The notes beneath the pieces were generated by a model, which worked only from the letters and a program-made list of their open reading frames with translations, was not told the DNA's origin and made no database searches. Below, piece by piece: positions 32,648 through 40,995 of a DNA stretch of 64,000 nt; within the stretch, counting starts at the first letter, position 1, and every line of letters begins with the position of its first letter. The position numbers and the translations under genes were made by a program. Origin of the DNA: Pseudofrankia coriaricola (GTDB taxonomy: Bacteria; Actinomycetota; Actinomycetes; Frankiales; Frankiaceae); assembly GCF_001854805.1 (NCBI RefSeq), contig NZ_MBLO01000222.1, positions 62,001-126,000 on the forward strand, written 5' to 3'.

Positions 32648-32723
32648 GGCCTTCGTCCGACCATGTGGCCTTCGTCCGGCCGTCCGGGCTTCGTCCGACC
32701 GTCTGGCGCTTGTCCGGCTGTCG
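32648..32723 (+). repeat. 19-bp tandem repeat, four units
   Basis: Units close to GGCCTTCGTCCGACCATGT start at 32648, 32667, 32686 and 32705. The last unit is the most diverged. No coding frame fits them. Confidence 0.85.
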
Positions 32724-32745
32724 GCTGGTCCGGGCGGACCCACCG

Positions 32746-32931
32746 TCAGGCCGGGCCTGGCCCCTGGTCGGCGAACCGCCACCGGAAGGAATGCACCTCC
32801 AACTCGCCGACCGGCGTGTCCTCGCCTGCCACGAGCCGGCAGTAGCGCACGGCCCGGTTACCCGCACCCGACTCGATCGTCTCCGTGTAGCGCAGACCGG
32901 GCTCCAGCACGACGTCGACCACCGGATGCAT
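32746..32931 (-). CDS. Possible small protein or gene remnant, unknown
   Basis: 61 residues from ATG 32931 (MHPVVDVVLEPGLRYTETIE ... ELEVHSFRWRFADQ). Nearly all third positions are G or C and the composition is balanced, unlike the shadow frames around it, so it may be a real small gene or the tail of a decayed one. No family recognised and only a weak ribosome-binding site. Confidence 0.35.
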   Translation of the reverse strand: MHPVVDVVLEPGLRYTETIESGAGNRAVRYCRLVAGEDTPVGELEVHSFRWRFADQGPGPA

Positions 32932-32999
32932 GTCCCGAATGTCTGCCCCCCGGATAGATCGCGCAAGACGCCGAGCCGCCCAGGCCGACTCGCTGTCGG

Positions 33000-33428
33000 T
33001 CAGGTGTGCAGGCGGGCGCCTTTGAGGATCTTGTCGACGGCGTTCCGCGGGCCGTGGAGGGCGAGTCCCGCCAGGTCGAGCTGATCGCGGGGGACCGCCC
33101 GCACGGCTGCCCTGTTGTCGTGGTCGTTCCCGGTCGCGAACAGGTCGGAGGTGAAGACGGCCATCGCGATGCCCCGTGCCAGCGCGCGGGAGTGCGCTGC
33201 CGTCATGGTCTCCTTCGACCCCGAGAAGACGAGGACTGGCTGGCGGAACATCGGAAGGTAGCGCGTGTCGTCGGCGTCGGCGTACGGCTCGCCGATCAGC
33301 TCCGGATCCGCGGCGGCGATGCCGCTGGCGAGGAACGCGCAGACGTTGAGTCGTTGCCAGGTCGCCAGATCGTCGCGCACCATCACGGCGATCTTGGTGG
33401 TGAAGGGGACAGGCCCGTCTGTTGACAT
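33000..33428 (-). CDS. DUF2000-family protein
   Basis: 142 residues from ATG 33428 (MSTDGPVPFTTKIAVMVRDDLATWQRLNV). The pattern FLASGIA, GEPYADADDTRYLPMFRQPVLVF and a late HGPRNAVDKI fits DUF2000, a small alpha/beta family of unknown biochemistry. It is divergent from the AraC-type gene, 48 bp away, and the two probably form a regulator-target pair. Confidence 0.82.
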   Translation of the reverse strand: MSTDGPVPFTTKIAVMVRDDLATWQRLNVCAFLASGIAAADPELIGEPYADADDTRYLPMFRQPVLVFSGSKETMTAAHSRALARGIAMAVFTSDLFATGNDHDNRAAVRAVPRDQLDLAGLALHGPRNAVDKILKGARLHT

Positions 33429-33476
33429 GGGTGCAATCTGTACGGCGCCGGCGCGGCTGTCTTGTACGTTCCTGAC

Positions 33477-34352
33477 GTGGCCGGACGTTCGGACATCGCG
33501 GCGTGGCGGCCTTCGGTGAGCGGAATCGTCGAGGTCTTCCACGCCCGCTTCACCGAGCACGCGTATCCGTCGCACACCCACGACGCCTGGACACTGCTCG
33601 TCCTCGACGAGGGGGTCGTGCGGTACGACCTCGATCGGCGTGAGCACGGCGCGCTGCCCCCGTTCGTGACGCTGCTGCCGCCGCACGTTCCCCATGACGG
33701 CCGCTCGGTCCGTCCGGAGGGATTTCGCAAGCGGGTCCTGTACCTGGACCGCGCCCTGCTCGACGACGGCCTGGTCGGCGCGGCGGTCGACGCTCCGAGC
33801 CTGCGGGATGCGGCTCTGCGCCGCGAGGTCCATCAACTGCACAACCTGCTCGCTCGTCCGCATGAGCTGTTCGAGGCGCAGAGCCGGCTTGCGCTGATCC
33901 GGGAGCGGCTGCTGGGGCACCTGCGCCCCCGGCTCGGCGACCCGCCCGTCCGCCGGGACTCCGGGGTGGCCCGCCGGTTGCGGGACCTCCTGGACGGGAG
34001 CGTGCCGCGGGGCCTGTCACTCGACGAGGCGGCCCAGGCGCTGAACGCCCACCCGGCGCACCTCGTGCGCGCCTTCCGGCGGGAGTACGGTCTGCCGCCG
34101 CACCAGTACCTGATCGGCCGCCGTCTCGACCTGGCCCGCCGCCTGCTCCTCGCCGGCCACCGCCCGGCGGAGGCGGCCGCGATGGCTGGGTTCTACGACC
34201 AGTCCCACCTGACGCGCCACCTCATCCGCATGGTGGGGACCGCGCCTGGGCGCTATGCCAGGGGACTGGCACCGGAGACGGTCACGGGAACTGGCCGGGC
34301 GGAGTCTCGAGCGCTCCCACCCGTGTACCCGTCGCGTCGAGCGAACGACTAG
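33477..34352 (+). CDS. AraC-family transcriptional regulator
   Basis: About 291 residues from GTG 33477; TTG 33462 is an alternative. An N-terminal cupin (HARFTEHAYPSHTHDAWTLLVLDEG, then PHVPHDG) binds the effector. The C-terminal half has two helix-turn-helices (LSLDEAAQALNAHPAHLVRAFRREYGLPPHQYL and AAAMAGFYDQSHLTRHLIRMVGTAPGRYA). It probably controls the divergent DUF2000 gene. Confidence 0.9.
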   Translation: MAGRSDIAAWRPSVSGIVEVFHARFTEHAYPSHTHDAWTLLVLDEGVVRYDLDRREHGALPPFVTLLPPHVPHDGRSVRPEGFRKRVLYLDRALLDDGLVGAAVDAPSLRDAALRREVHQLHNLLARPHELFEAQSRLALIRERLLGHLRPRLGDPPVRRDSGVARRLRDLLDGSVPRGLSLDEAAQALNAHPAHLVRAFRREYGLPPHQYLIGRRLDLARRLLLAGHRPAEAAAMAGFYDQSHLTRHLIRMVGTAPGRYARGLAPETVTGTGRAESRALPPVYPSRRAND

Positions 34353-34761
34353 CACCGCCCGGCCGTAGACCGAGTGCCGGCCCTAGTGGCGCTTCAGGCG
34401 CCCGTTTGGCAAGGCTGGCCCGGTGACCTCGTCACGCTGTGAGCTTGATCGGCGGAACTGTACTGGGATCCGAACCGGCCGGGGCTCGGAGTTCGGATCC
34501 CAGTACGGTCCTGGCGATCTTCCGGGCTGGAGGCCGGGTGAACGTTGCCGGGAGCGGTGCTGGCGATCTTGGCGTTCCGCGGAACGCGGGGACGGCGCGC
34601 GTGCCGTCCGGCCCCGCGGGCTCGGGCGGTTGGTGGGGGCGGCGCGGGGGAGTGGTTCCTTGTCCTGGCCCGCGGAGGCGGACCGGTAGGGTCCCGTCGA
34701 GACGACGGAACGTGAGCGGCCCCGGATGCCATCTGGCCGGCCCGAGCAGAGGAGAGCACTG
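34353..34761. other. Intergenic, contains a 16-bp perfect hairpin
   Basis: No gene is seen. GTACTGGGATCCGAAC (34460-34475) and its exact reverse complement (34491-34506) flank 15 bp and could form a stem. It could end the AraC transcript or lie in the leader of the acidic protein gene. A CTGGCGATCTT string also recurs twice nearby. Confidence 0.7.
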
Positions 34762-35256
34762 ATGACGGCAGTCGAGGTGCGGGAGGTGACCGAGTCGCTG
34801 CGGGCGCTCGGGATTGCCGTCGTCGCCGATGAGCCGGAGGTCGATGAGGACCTTCCGGTCGTCAGCTGGGAGGACGACCTCCAGGGTTTCCTCGAGGCCG
34901 CGAAGGACCTCGAGCCGGCCGAGGCGTACGTCGGCCCCCTCACGATCGACGATGACCTGGTCAGCTCGCTCGAGGATGACGACGACCTGGACGAGTCCGA
35001 GCGTGCGTCGCTCAAGAAGATCCTTGACGAGGCGCGGGCGCTGGTCGGCCAGGAGGTCGGAACTCAGTCGATCTTCCTCGCCGATCACATGATGCACGAG
35101 TACTACTCGCTGATCCCGGCCGCCCATGACCTGTTCGAGCGCATCGAGCAGTTCGCCGACGCCCTTGCCGACGACGACGCCTGCGGCTGCGGCCACGACC
35201 ATGAACACGAACACGATCACGGCCACGCCGAGCTGAAGGTGGTCGCCGCCGAGTAG
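34762..35256 (+). CDS. Acidic protein with His/Cys-rich metal-binding tail, unknown family
   Basis: 164 residues from ATG 34762 after GAGGAG. The body is very acidic (DDDLVSSLEDDDDLDESE) with helices around ALVGQEVGTQSIFLADHMMHEYY. The C-terminus CGCGHDHEHEHDHGH is a strong metal-chelating tail (Zn, Ni or Co). I recognise no family. Roles in metal storage, nickel or cobalt handling, or chaperoning a metalloenzyme are possible; no metal enzyme or transporter is adjacent. Confidence 0.75.
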   Translation: MTAVEVREVTESLRALGIAVVADEPEVDEDLPVVSWEDDLQGFLEAAKDLEPAEAYVGPLTIDDDLVSSLEDDDDLDESERASLKKILDEARALVGQEVGTQSIFLADHMMHEYYSLIPAAHDLFERIEQFADALADDDACGCGHDHEHEHDHGHAELKVVAAE

Positions 35257-35323
35257 GCGCGCGGGTAACCACGCGGCGGGCCGATGGCGGCTGGAGCACG
35301 GAAGAACCCTGGGTCCGGGCTCG

Positions 35324-35917
35324 CTACCCCGTGAGCGGGAAGATCAGGCAGGTCGTGCTCGCTGTCGCGACGACCCGGCCGGCCTCGTCGCGGACGTCAC
35401 CCTCCGCGAAGGCCACCCGCCGCCCCGGCTTGGTGACCCAGCCGTGCGCGACCAGATCGGTCCGCGTGCCCGGCTCGACCCGCACCGGGCGCAGGTAGTT
35501 CACCTTGATCTCGATGGAGGTGTACCCGACGCCGGCTGGCAGGGTGGAGTGCACCGCGCAGGCCGCGGCGGTGTCGAGCAGGGTGCAGACGAGCCCGCCG
35601 TGCACGACCCCGATCGGGTTGTAAGCTGACTCGTCCGGCGTGCACGCGAACCGGACGTCTCCCGGCTCGACGCCCACGGGCCGGAAGCCGAACATCGCGG
35701 CGATGGGCGGCGGCGGGACCTCGCCGTCGCGCAGCGCGCGCAGGAACTCCAGACCGCTCATGGTCGCGGCGCGCGCGGCCGTCGCCAGCGGGTCGTGCCA
35801 GTTGACGGTCTTGTGTCGCGGTTCCCCCCAGGCGTCAAAGGCCGGCGGCGGGCTCACCAACAATTCCGGTGGCACCGACTCCGACGAGGGCGGCGTGGAC
35901 GGGTCCGCGATCGTCAT
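35324..35917 (-). CDS. PaaI-family hotdog thioesterase
   Basis: 197 residues from ATG 35917. The hotdog core has NPIGVVHGGLVCTLLDTAAACAV, with the family's HGG and Asp, then YTSIEIKVNYLRPV and GRRVAFAEGDVRDEAGRVVATAS. It should hydrolyse acyl-CoA, often aromatic or medium-chain. A perfect 13-bp palindromic repeat sits 12 bp upstream of the start and is probably its operator. The regulator is not adjacent. Confidence 0.88.
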   Translation of the reverse strand: MTIADPSTPPSSESVPPELLVSPPPAFDAWGEPRHKTVNWHDPLATAARAATMSGLEFLRALRDGEVPPPPIAAMFGFRPVGVEPGDVRFACTPDESAYNPIGVVHGGLVCTLLDTAAACAVHSTLPAGVGYTSIEIKVNYLRPVRVEPGTRTDLVAHGWVTKPGRRVAFAEGDVRDEAGRVVATASTTCLIFPLTG

Positions 35918-35928
35918 GGCGGCACCCT

Positions 35929-35959
35929 ACCATCTAGGTTCGATAGGCGAACCTAGATG
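35929..35959. promoter_or_regulatory. Perfect 13-bp inverted repeat, likely operator
   Basis: CCATCTAGGTTCG, five bases, then CGAACCTAGATGG, just upstream of the thioesterase start on the minus strand. Size and symmetry suit a TetR- or MarR-type dimer. No regulator gene lies beside it. Confidence 0.65.
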
Positions 35960-36033
35960 GACTGTCGCGCCGAGAATCCCCTGACGCCGTCCGATTTCCG
36001 CCAGGGAATCGATCTCGTCGCGAGACCGGCAGG

Positions 36034-37041
36034 TCAGCCACCGGAGCTGAAGGCGGCGTCGAACGCGGCGGACGGCGGGTCGACGGCGAGCCGGCGGACG
36101 AAGGCCAGCGCCTCCGGTGCCCCGGCGAGGCGGTCCATGCCTGCGTCCTCCCACTCGACCGAGATCGGCCCGTCGTAGCCGATCGTGTTCAGCATCCGGA
36201 ACGAGTCATCCCAGGGGACGTCGCCGCGGCCGGTGGAGACGAAGTCCCAGCCGCGCCGCGGGTCCGCCCACGGCAGGTGGGAACCGAGCCGGCCGTTGCG
36301 GCCGTTGCCGACCCGGCGTTTCGCGTCCTTGCAGTCGACGTGGTAGATCCGGTCGCGGAAGTCCCAGAGGAACCCGACCGGGTCGAGGTCCTGCCAGACG
36401 AAGTGGCTCGGGTCCCAGTTCAGCCCGAACGCCGGCCGCCGGCCGATCGCGTCCAGCGCCCGCACCGTCGTCCAGTAGTCGTAGGCGATCTCGCTCGGGT
36501 GCACCTCGTGCGCGAACCGAACGCCCGCGGCGTCGAACGCGTCCAGGATCGGGTTCCACCGGTCGGCGAAGTCGCGGTAGCCGGCGTCGACCAGCTCCTG
36601 TGACACCGGCGGGAACATCGCCACGTACTTCCACGCCGCCGACCCGGTGAAGCCGACGACGGTGTCCACCCCGAGGCGCGCCGCGGCGTGCGCGGTCGCG
36701 ATCATCTCCTCGGCGGCCCTGGCCCGCACGCCATCCGGGTCGCCGTCGCCCCACACCCGGGCGGGCACGATGTCCCGGTGGCGAACGTCGATCGGGTCGT
36801 CGCAGACCGCCTGCCCGGCCAGGTGGTTGGAGATCGCCCAGACCCTCAGGTCGTTCTTCTCCAGGATGTCGAGCCGGGACCGGGCGTAGGCGTCGTCCTC
36901 GGCGGCCCGCCGAACGTCGAGATGGTCACCCCAGCAGGCGATCTCCAGGCCGTCGTAGCCCCAGCCGGAGGCCAGCCGGGCGACCTCCTCGAACGGCAGG
37001 TCCGCCCACTGGCCGGTGAACAGGGTGACCGGTCGCGCCAT
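36034..37041 (-). CDS. Sugar phosphate isomerase/epimerase (xylose-isomerase-like TIM barrel)
   Basis: 335 residues from ATG 37041. The pattern [64 protein letters not shown] and ISVEWED holds the metal-binding Glu, Asp, His and Glu of the AP-endonuclease-2 fold. It is last in a minus-strand operon after a Gfo/Idh/MocA dehydrogenase, a pairing common in inositol and sugar-acid catabolism. Substrate not resolved. Confidence 0.9.
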   Translation of the reverse strand: MARPVTLFTGQWADLPFEEVARLASGWGYDGLEIACWGDHLDVRRAAEDDAYARSRLDILEKNDLRVWAISNHLAGQAVCDDPIDVRHRDIVPARVWGDGDPDGVRARAAEEMIATAHAAARLGVDTVVGFTGSAAWKYVAMFPPVSQELVDAGYRDFADRWNPILDAFDAAGVRFAHEVHPSEIAYDYWTTVRALDAIGRRPAFGLNWDPSHFVWQDLDPVGFLWDFRDRIYHVDCKDAKRRVGNGRNGRLGSHLPWADPRRGWDFVSTGRGDVPWDDSFRMLNTIGYDGPISVEWEDAGMDRLAGAPEALAFVRRLAVDPPSAAFDAAFSSGG

Positions 37042-37078
37042 GATCTGTCCCTACCTTCCTCGTGACCTTCGCTCGCGG

Positions 37079-38293
37079 TCAGTTCTCGACGGGTGCCCAG
37101 CACGAGCCGTCCGCGGCGCTGCGGTCGACGGCGTCGAGGACGAGCTGCACCTGCAGGCCGTCGGTGAAGCTCGGGGTCGGCGGTGTGCCGGCGGCGATGG
37201 CGGCCACCAGGTCGCGCACCTCATGGGTGAACGAGTGCTCGTACCCGAGGGCGTGGCCGGGCGGCCACCAGGCGTCCAGGTAGGGGTGGTTTGGCTCCGT
37301 GACCAGGATGCGGGTGAAGCCGGCGGTCTCGCCGTCCACCCGGCCGTCGTAGAACTCCAGCTCGTTGAGCCGTTCCAGGTCGAAGACCAGGGAGCCCTCG
37401 GAGCCGTTCACCTCGACCCGCAGCCCGTTCTTGCGGCCGAGCGCGAACCGGGACGCCTCGTAGCTGGCGAGCGCCCCGCCGTCGAGCCGGGCCAGGAACA
37501 GCGCCGCGTCGTCCACGGTCACGGTTCCGGTACCGCCGCCGCCCTGCCCACTGCCGCCACCCGGCCCGGTAGCGGACAGCCCGCTGGCCGACAGGCCGGA
37601 CGCCGCCGCCGGCAGCGGCCGCTCCCGCACGAAGGTCTCGGTCATCGCGCAGACGCCCGTGACCCGCTGGCCGCTGATGAACTGGGTGAGATCGACGATG
37701 TGCGCGCCGATGTCGCCGAGCGCGCCGGACCCGGCGATCTCCCGGCGCAGCCGCCAGGCCAGAGGGAACTCGGGGTCGACCAGCCAGTCCTGCAGGTAGA
37801 CGGCGCGCACGTGGCGCAGGGTGCCGAGCCGGCCGGCGGCGACCAGGTCGCGGGCGAACGACGCGGCGGGGATCCGTCGGTAGTTGAAGCCGACCGCCGA
37901 GCGCACTCCCGCCGCCGCCGCCCGCTCGGCGGCCTCGGCCATCGCCCGCGCCTCCTCGACGGTGTTCGCGAGCGGCTTCTCGCACAGCACGTGCTTGCCG
38001 GCGGCGAGCGCGGCGAGCGCGATCTCGGCGTGGCTGGAGCCGGGAGTGCAGATGTCGACCAGGTCGACGTCGTCGCGGCGCAGCAGCGCCTTCCAGTCGG
38101 TCTCGTGGGAGCGCCAGCCCAGCCTCGCGGCCGCGGCCGTGACCTTCTCCTGGTCACGGCCGCACACCGCGGCGAGATCGACCTCCAGCGGGAGGTCGAA
38201 GAACCGGTTCACCGAGCGCCACGCCTGGGAGTGGGCGGCGCCCATGAAGGCGTAGCCCACCATTCCGACGCCCAGCCGCTGTCGTTCCGTCAT
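37079..38293 (-). CDS. Gfo/Idh/MocA-family oxidoreductase
   Basis: 404 residues from ATG 38293. The Rossmann start is GVGMVGYAFMGAAHSQAW, followed by VDIC and the EKP motif (VLCEKPLANT) that positions the catalytic Lys, then GFNYRRIPA and a C-terminal GDIGAHIVDL. It oxidises or reduces a sugar or polyol with NAD(P). A Gly-rich insertion near residue 245 is a low-complexity loop. It lies 37 bp before the epimerase and 111 bp after the binding protein, in one operon. Confidence 0.92.
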   Translation of the reverse strand: MTERQRLGVGMVGYAFMGAAHSQAWRSVNRFFDLPLEVDLAAVCGRDQEKVTAAAARLGWRSHETDWKALLRRDDVDLVDICTPGSSHAEIALAALAAGKHVLCEKPLANTVEEARAMAEAAERAAAAGVRSAVGFNYRRIPAASFARDLVAAGRLGTLRHVRAVYLQDWLVDPEFPLAWRLRREIAGSGALGDIGAHIVDLTQFISGQRVTGVCAMTETFVRERPLPAAASGLSASGLSATGPGGGSGQGGGGTGTVTVDDAALFLARLDGGALASYEASRFALGRKNGLRVEVNGSEGSLVFDLERLNELEFYDGRVDGETAGFTRILVTEPNHPYLDAWWPPGHALGYEHSFTHEVRDLVAAIAAGTPPTPSFTDGLQVQLVLDAVDRSAADGSCWAPVEN

Positions 38294-38404
38294 TGCGAGA
38301 TTCTCCAGGTGAGGGACGTCGCTCAGATGTCTCTGCCTCGTCGGCGGCGCGTCGCGCGTCAGGACGGCGGCGCGCCGTCGGTCAGGATGGCGGTGCGCCG
38401 TGCG

Positions 38405-39478
38405 TCAGGACGCGAAGCCGAACTTGAGGTACCTGTCGACGTTGTCCTTGGTGACCGTCACGGAGGCGAGGGTGATCGACGACGGGACGTCGTTCTCGAC
38501 CAGGTCGGACAGGGTCTTGCCCTGCGCGACGAGGCGGGCCAGGTTGATCGCCGAGGATGCCATCGTCGGCGGGTAGGTGACGGTGGCCTTCACGACCCCG
38601 CTGTCCGCCTTGATCAGGTCCATGACGTCCTTGGACCCGGCGCCGCCGACCAGGAAGAACTCGTCGCGGCCGGCCGAGTCGATCGCGGACAGGACGCCGA
38701 TGCCCTGGTCGTCGTCGTGGTTCCAGAGCGCGTCGATGCGCGGCGCGGCCTGCAGCAGGTTCGCGGCGGATCGCTCCCCGGACTCGACGGTGAACTCGGC
38801 CGGCACGCGCGGGCCGACCTTGAGACCGGCGGTCGCGAGCGCGTCCTTGAAGCCCTGGCTGCGCTGCTGGGTGAGGGGCAGGCTGTCGATGCCGGGGATC
38901 TCGGCGATGACGGGATTGCTGACCCCCTTGGCCTTGAGCTGCCCGGCGATGTAGTTGCCGGCGGCGACGCCCATGCCGTAGTTGTCCCCGCCGATCCAGG
39001 TCCGGTATGCCAGCGAGCTGTCGAAGACGCGGTCGAGGTTGATCACCGGGATGTTGGCGAGCATCGCCTTGCGGGCGACCTCGGTCAGCGCCTTGCCGTC
39101 ATGCGGCAGGATCACCAGCACGTCGACGCCCTCGTTGATGAGGGTCTCGACCTGGCCGATCTGCAGATTGAGGTCGTTGGTGCCCTCGGTCGCCTTCAGG
39201 GTCACGTCCGGATGCACGCCGGCCTGGGCGCGGGCGTTGCGGGTGATGGCGCCGATCCAGCCGTGGTCGGCGGCCGGGGCGGAGAACCCGATGGTGATCT
39301 GCTTGCCGGCCGCGGCGTTGTCGCCGCCGCCGCCGGTGGAGACGTTGGTGGCATCGCCGGAGCTGTCGTCGTCGTTGCTGGTGCAGCCGGCGAGCGTCGC
39401 GACGCCCGCCACGCCTAAGGCCGCGCCGCCGGCGAGAAACCGGCGCCGGCCGAGCATCGTGCCGCGCAGTTGTGCCAT
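38405..39478 (-). CDS. Sugar ABC transporter substrate-binding lipoprotein (ribose/xylose type)
   Basis: 357 residues from ATG 39478. The signal has a twin-arginine-like RRRFLAGG and a lipobox TLAGC (Cys32), so it may be a Tat-exported lipoprotein. The mature part is a periplasmic-binding-protein-4 type: ITIGFSAPAADHGWIGAI, NEGVDVLVILP, PVINLDRVF, WIGGDNYGMG and IDALWNHDDDQGIGVL. It binds a pentose, inositol or similar ligand for the permease encoded upstream. Confidence 0.92.
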   Translation of the reverse strand: MAQLRGTMLGRRRFLAGGAALGVAGVATLAGCTSNDDDSSGDATNVSTGGGGDNAAAGKQITIGFSAPAADHGWIGAITRNARAQAGVHPDVTLKATEGTNDLNLQIGQVETLINEGVDVLVILPHDGKALTEVARKAMLANIPVINLDRVFDSSLAYRTWIGGDNYGMGVAAGNYIAGQLKAKGVSNPVIAEIPGIDSLPLTQQRSQGFKDALATAGLKVGPRVPAEFTVESGERSAANLLQAAPRIDALWNHDDDQGIGVLSAIDSAGRDEFFLVGGAGSKDVMDLIKADSGVVKATVTYPPTMASSAINLARLVAQGKTLSDLVENDVPSSITLASVTVTKDNVDRYLKFGFAS

Positions 39479-39717
39479 GTCCCGCTCCCTCTGGATCGTT
39501 CTGAGCCTGGATCGTTCTGAGCGGCGGTCGGCTCAAGGTCGCCCAGGGGCGACCATCGCCGCTCCGCCTCGGGCGCTGCGCGCCCTCAATGCGTGGTTCC
39601 GGGGTTAGGCGTATGGGGGTGGTCGGGCTGGGTCCGGGCTGACGACGTGGTCGGGTTGGTACTTGCGCTGATGCGCCGTCGCCAATGACGGCTGAGCTGC
39701 GTGGGTACGGCGCGGGA

Positions 39718-40995
39718 CTACATCCGCGTGTTCTCCCGGGCCAGCCGTTTCTGCAGGAGCACGGCGGCCACGATGATCAGGCCCTTGGCGAGGGCCTGGG
39801 TGGAGGTCGTCAGGTTGTTCAGGGTGAAGATGTTGCTGACCGTGGTGAAGATCAGTACTCCGAGGACGGTGCCGACGATCGTGCCGCGGCCGCCGGAGAG
39901 CAGGGTGCCGCCGATCACCACGGCGGCGATCGCGTCCAGCTCGTAGAGCAGGCCGTGGGTGGAGGTGCCGGACGTGGTCCGCGCCGTGATCATGATGGCG
40001 GCGATGCCGCAGCAGAACCCGAGCAGCGTGTAGAGCCACAGGGTCTGGCGCCGCACGTTGATGCCCGCGAGCCGGGCCGCCTCCGGATTGCCGCCGACCG
40101 CGAACGTGCGCCGGCCGAACGTCGTCCGGTTCAGCACCACCCACCCGACCAGCGCGACGAGCGCGAACATGATGACCAGCACCGGGATGCCACCCGGCTC
40201 GGCGCGGAAGAAGTCGCGGAACCCCTGGACCCGCACGACCTGCGTCTGCCGGTTCGAGATCTCCTCGGCGAGGCCGCGGGCCGACGCCAGCATCGCCAGC
40301 GTCGCGATGAACGGCACGATCCGGCCGTAGGCGACCAGGATGCCGTTCACGAGGCCGCATACGGTGCCGACCGCGAGCGCGACGAACACCATCACCAGGA
40401 ACGTCGAGTCGCGGGCCATGTTCTGGGTGGCGAGCGTGGTCGACCAGACCGAGGCGAGCGCGACGATGGCGCCGACGGACAGGTCGATCCCACCGCCCGC
40501 GATGACGAACGTCATGCCGACGCTGACGACGCCGATGACCGACGCCAGCCGCAGAACCGTGAGCGTGTTGTCGGTGCTGCCGAACCGGTCGCCGGCGGTG
40601 ATGAGCCCGATGACGCAGATCAGCGCGAGGGCCGCGATCAGGCCGAGGTTCCGGCCGGCGCCGCCGCCGAGCAGCCTCCCCAGCACCGCCCAGCCGGCCA
40701 TGCCCGGTCCCCGCGCCTCGGCGGCGTCAGCCTTCCCCGCGAGCGCGCCGGTGAGGCCCGGGGCGACGGCGGCGTCCGCCTCGACCGCGGCCCGCTCGAC
40801 CCGCGCCCGCTCATCCGTCGGCGGTGCCGCGGCTGGCGGCGCGGCGGCTGGCAGGGCCGCGGCCGACGGCGCCGCGGCTGGCGGGATCGCCGCCGGCGGT
40901 GCCGCTGCCGGCGGCTCGAGTGGTTCGGCGGCGGCCGGGGCCTCGGCCGCCGCCGGGTCCAGTGCCGGGGCGTCGGTCAGGTGTGGCTCGTTCAC
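39718..40995 (-). CDS. Sugar ABC transporter permease (RbsC-like)
   Basis: 425 residues from GTG 40995, which overlaps the ATPase stop as GTGA. The first ~110 residues are an Ala/Pro-rich tail; then the RbsC pattern GVVSVGMTFVIAGGGIDLSVGAIVAL, PFIATLAMLASARG, RTTFGRRTFAVGGNPEAARLAGI and LDAIAAVVIGGTLLSGGRGT. About ten hydrophobic segments form one half of the membrane channel; a homodimer is expected. The long tail is unusual and its role unknown. Confidence 0.92.
   Translation of the reverse strand: MNEPHLTDAPALDPAAAEAPAAAEPLEPPAAAPPAAIPPAAAPSAAALPAAAPPAAAPPTDERARVERAAVEADAAVAPGLTGALAGKADAAEARGPGMAGWAVLGRLLGGGAGRNLGLIAALALICVIGLITAGDRFGSTDNTLTVLRLASVIGVVSVGMTFVIAGGGIDLSVGAIVALASVWSTTLATQNMARDSTFLVMVFVALAVGTVCGLVNGILVAYGRIVPFIATLAMLASARGLAEEISNRQTQVVRVQGFRDFFRAEPGGIPVLVIMFALVALVGWVVLNRTTFGRRTFAVGGNPEAARLAGINVRRQTLWLYTLLGFCCGIAAIMITARTTSGTSTHGLLYELDAIAAVVIGGTLLSGGRGTIVGTVLGVLIFTTVSNIFTLNNLTTSTQALAKGLIIVAAVLLQKRLARENTRM

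Larger units (their letters stand above)
32400..32999. other. 600-bp intergenic region with tandem repeats and one possible small gene
   Basis: It separates the SDR gene from the convergent DUF2000 gene. It holds four 19-bp repeats (32648-32723) and a short minus-strand frame (32746-32931). The rest shows no recognisable gene. Confidence 0.6.

Noticed and set aside
37016-39418. 800-codon plus-strand frame over the dehydrogenase and binding-protein genes
   Set aside because: Antisense of two well-supported genes, with low-complexity translation and no motif.
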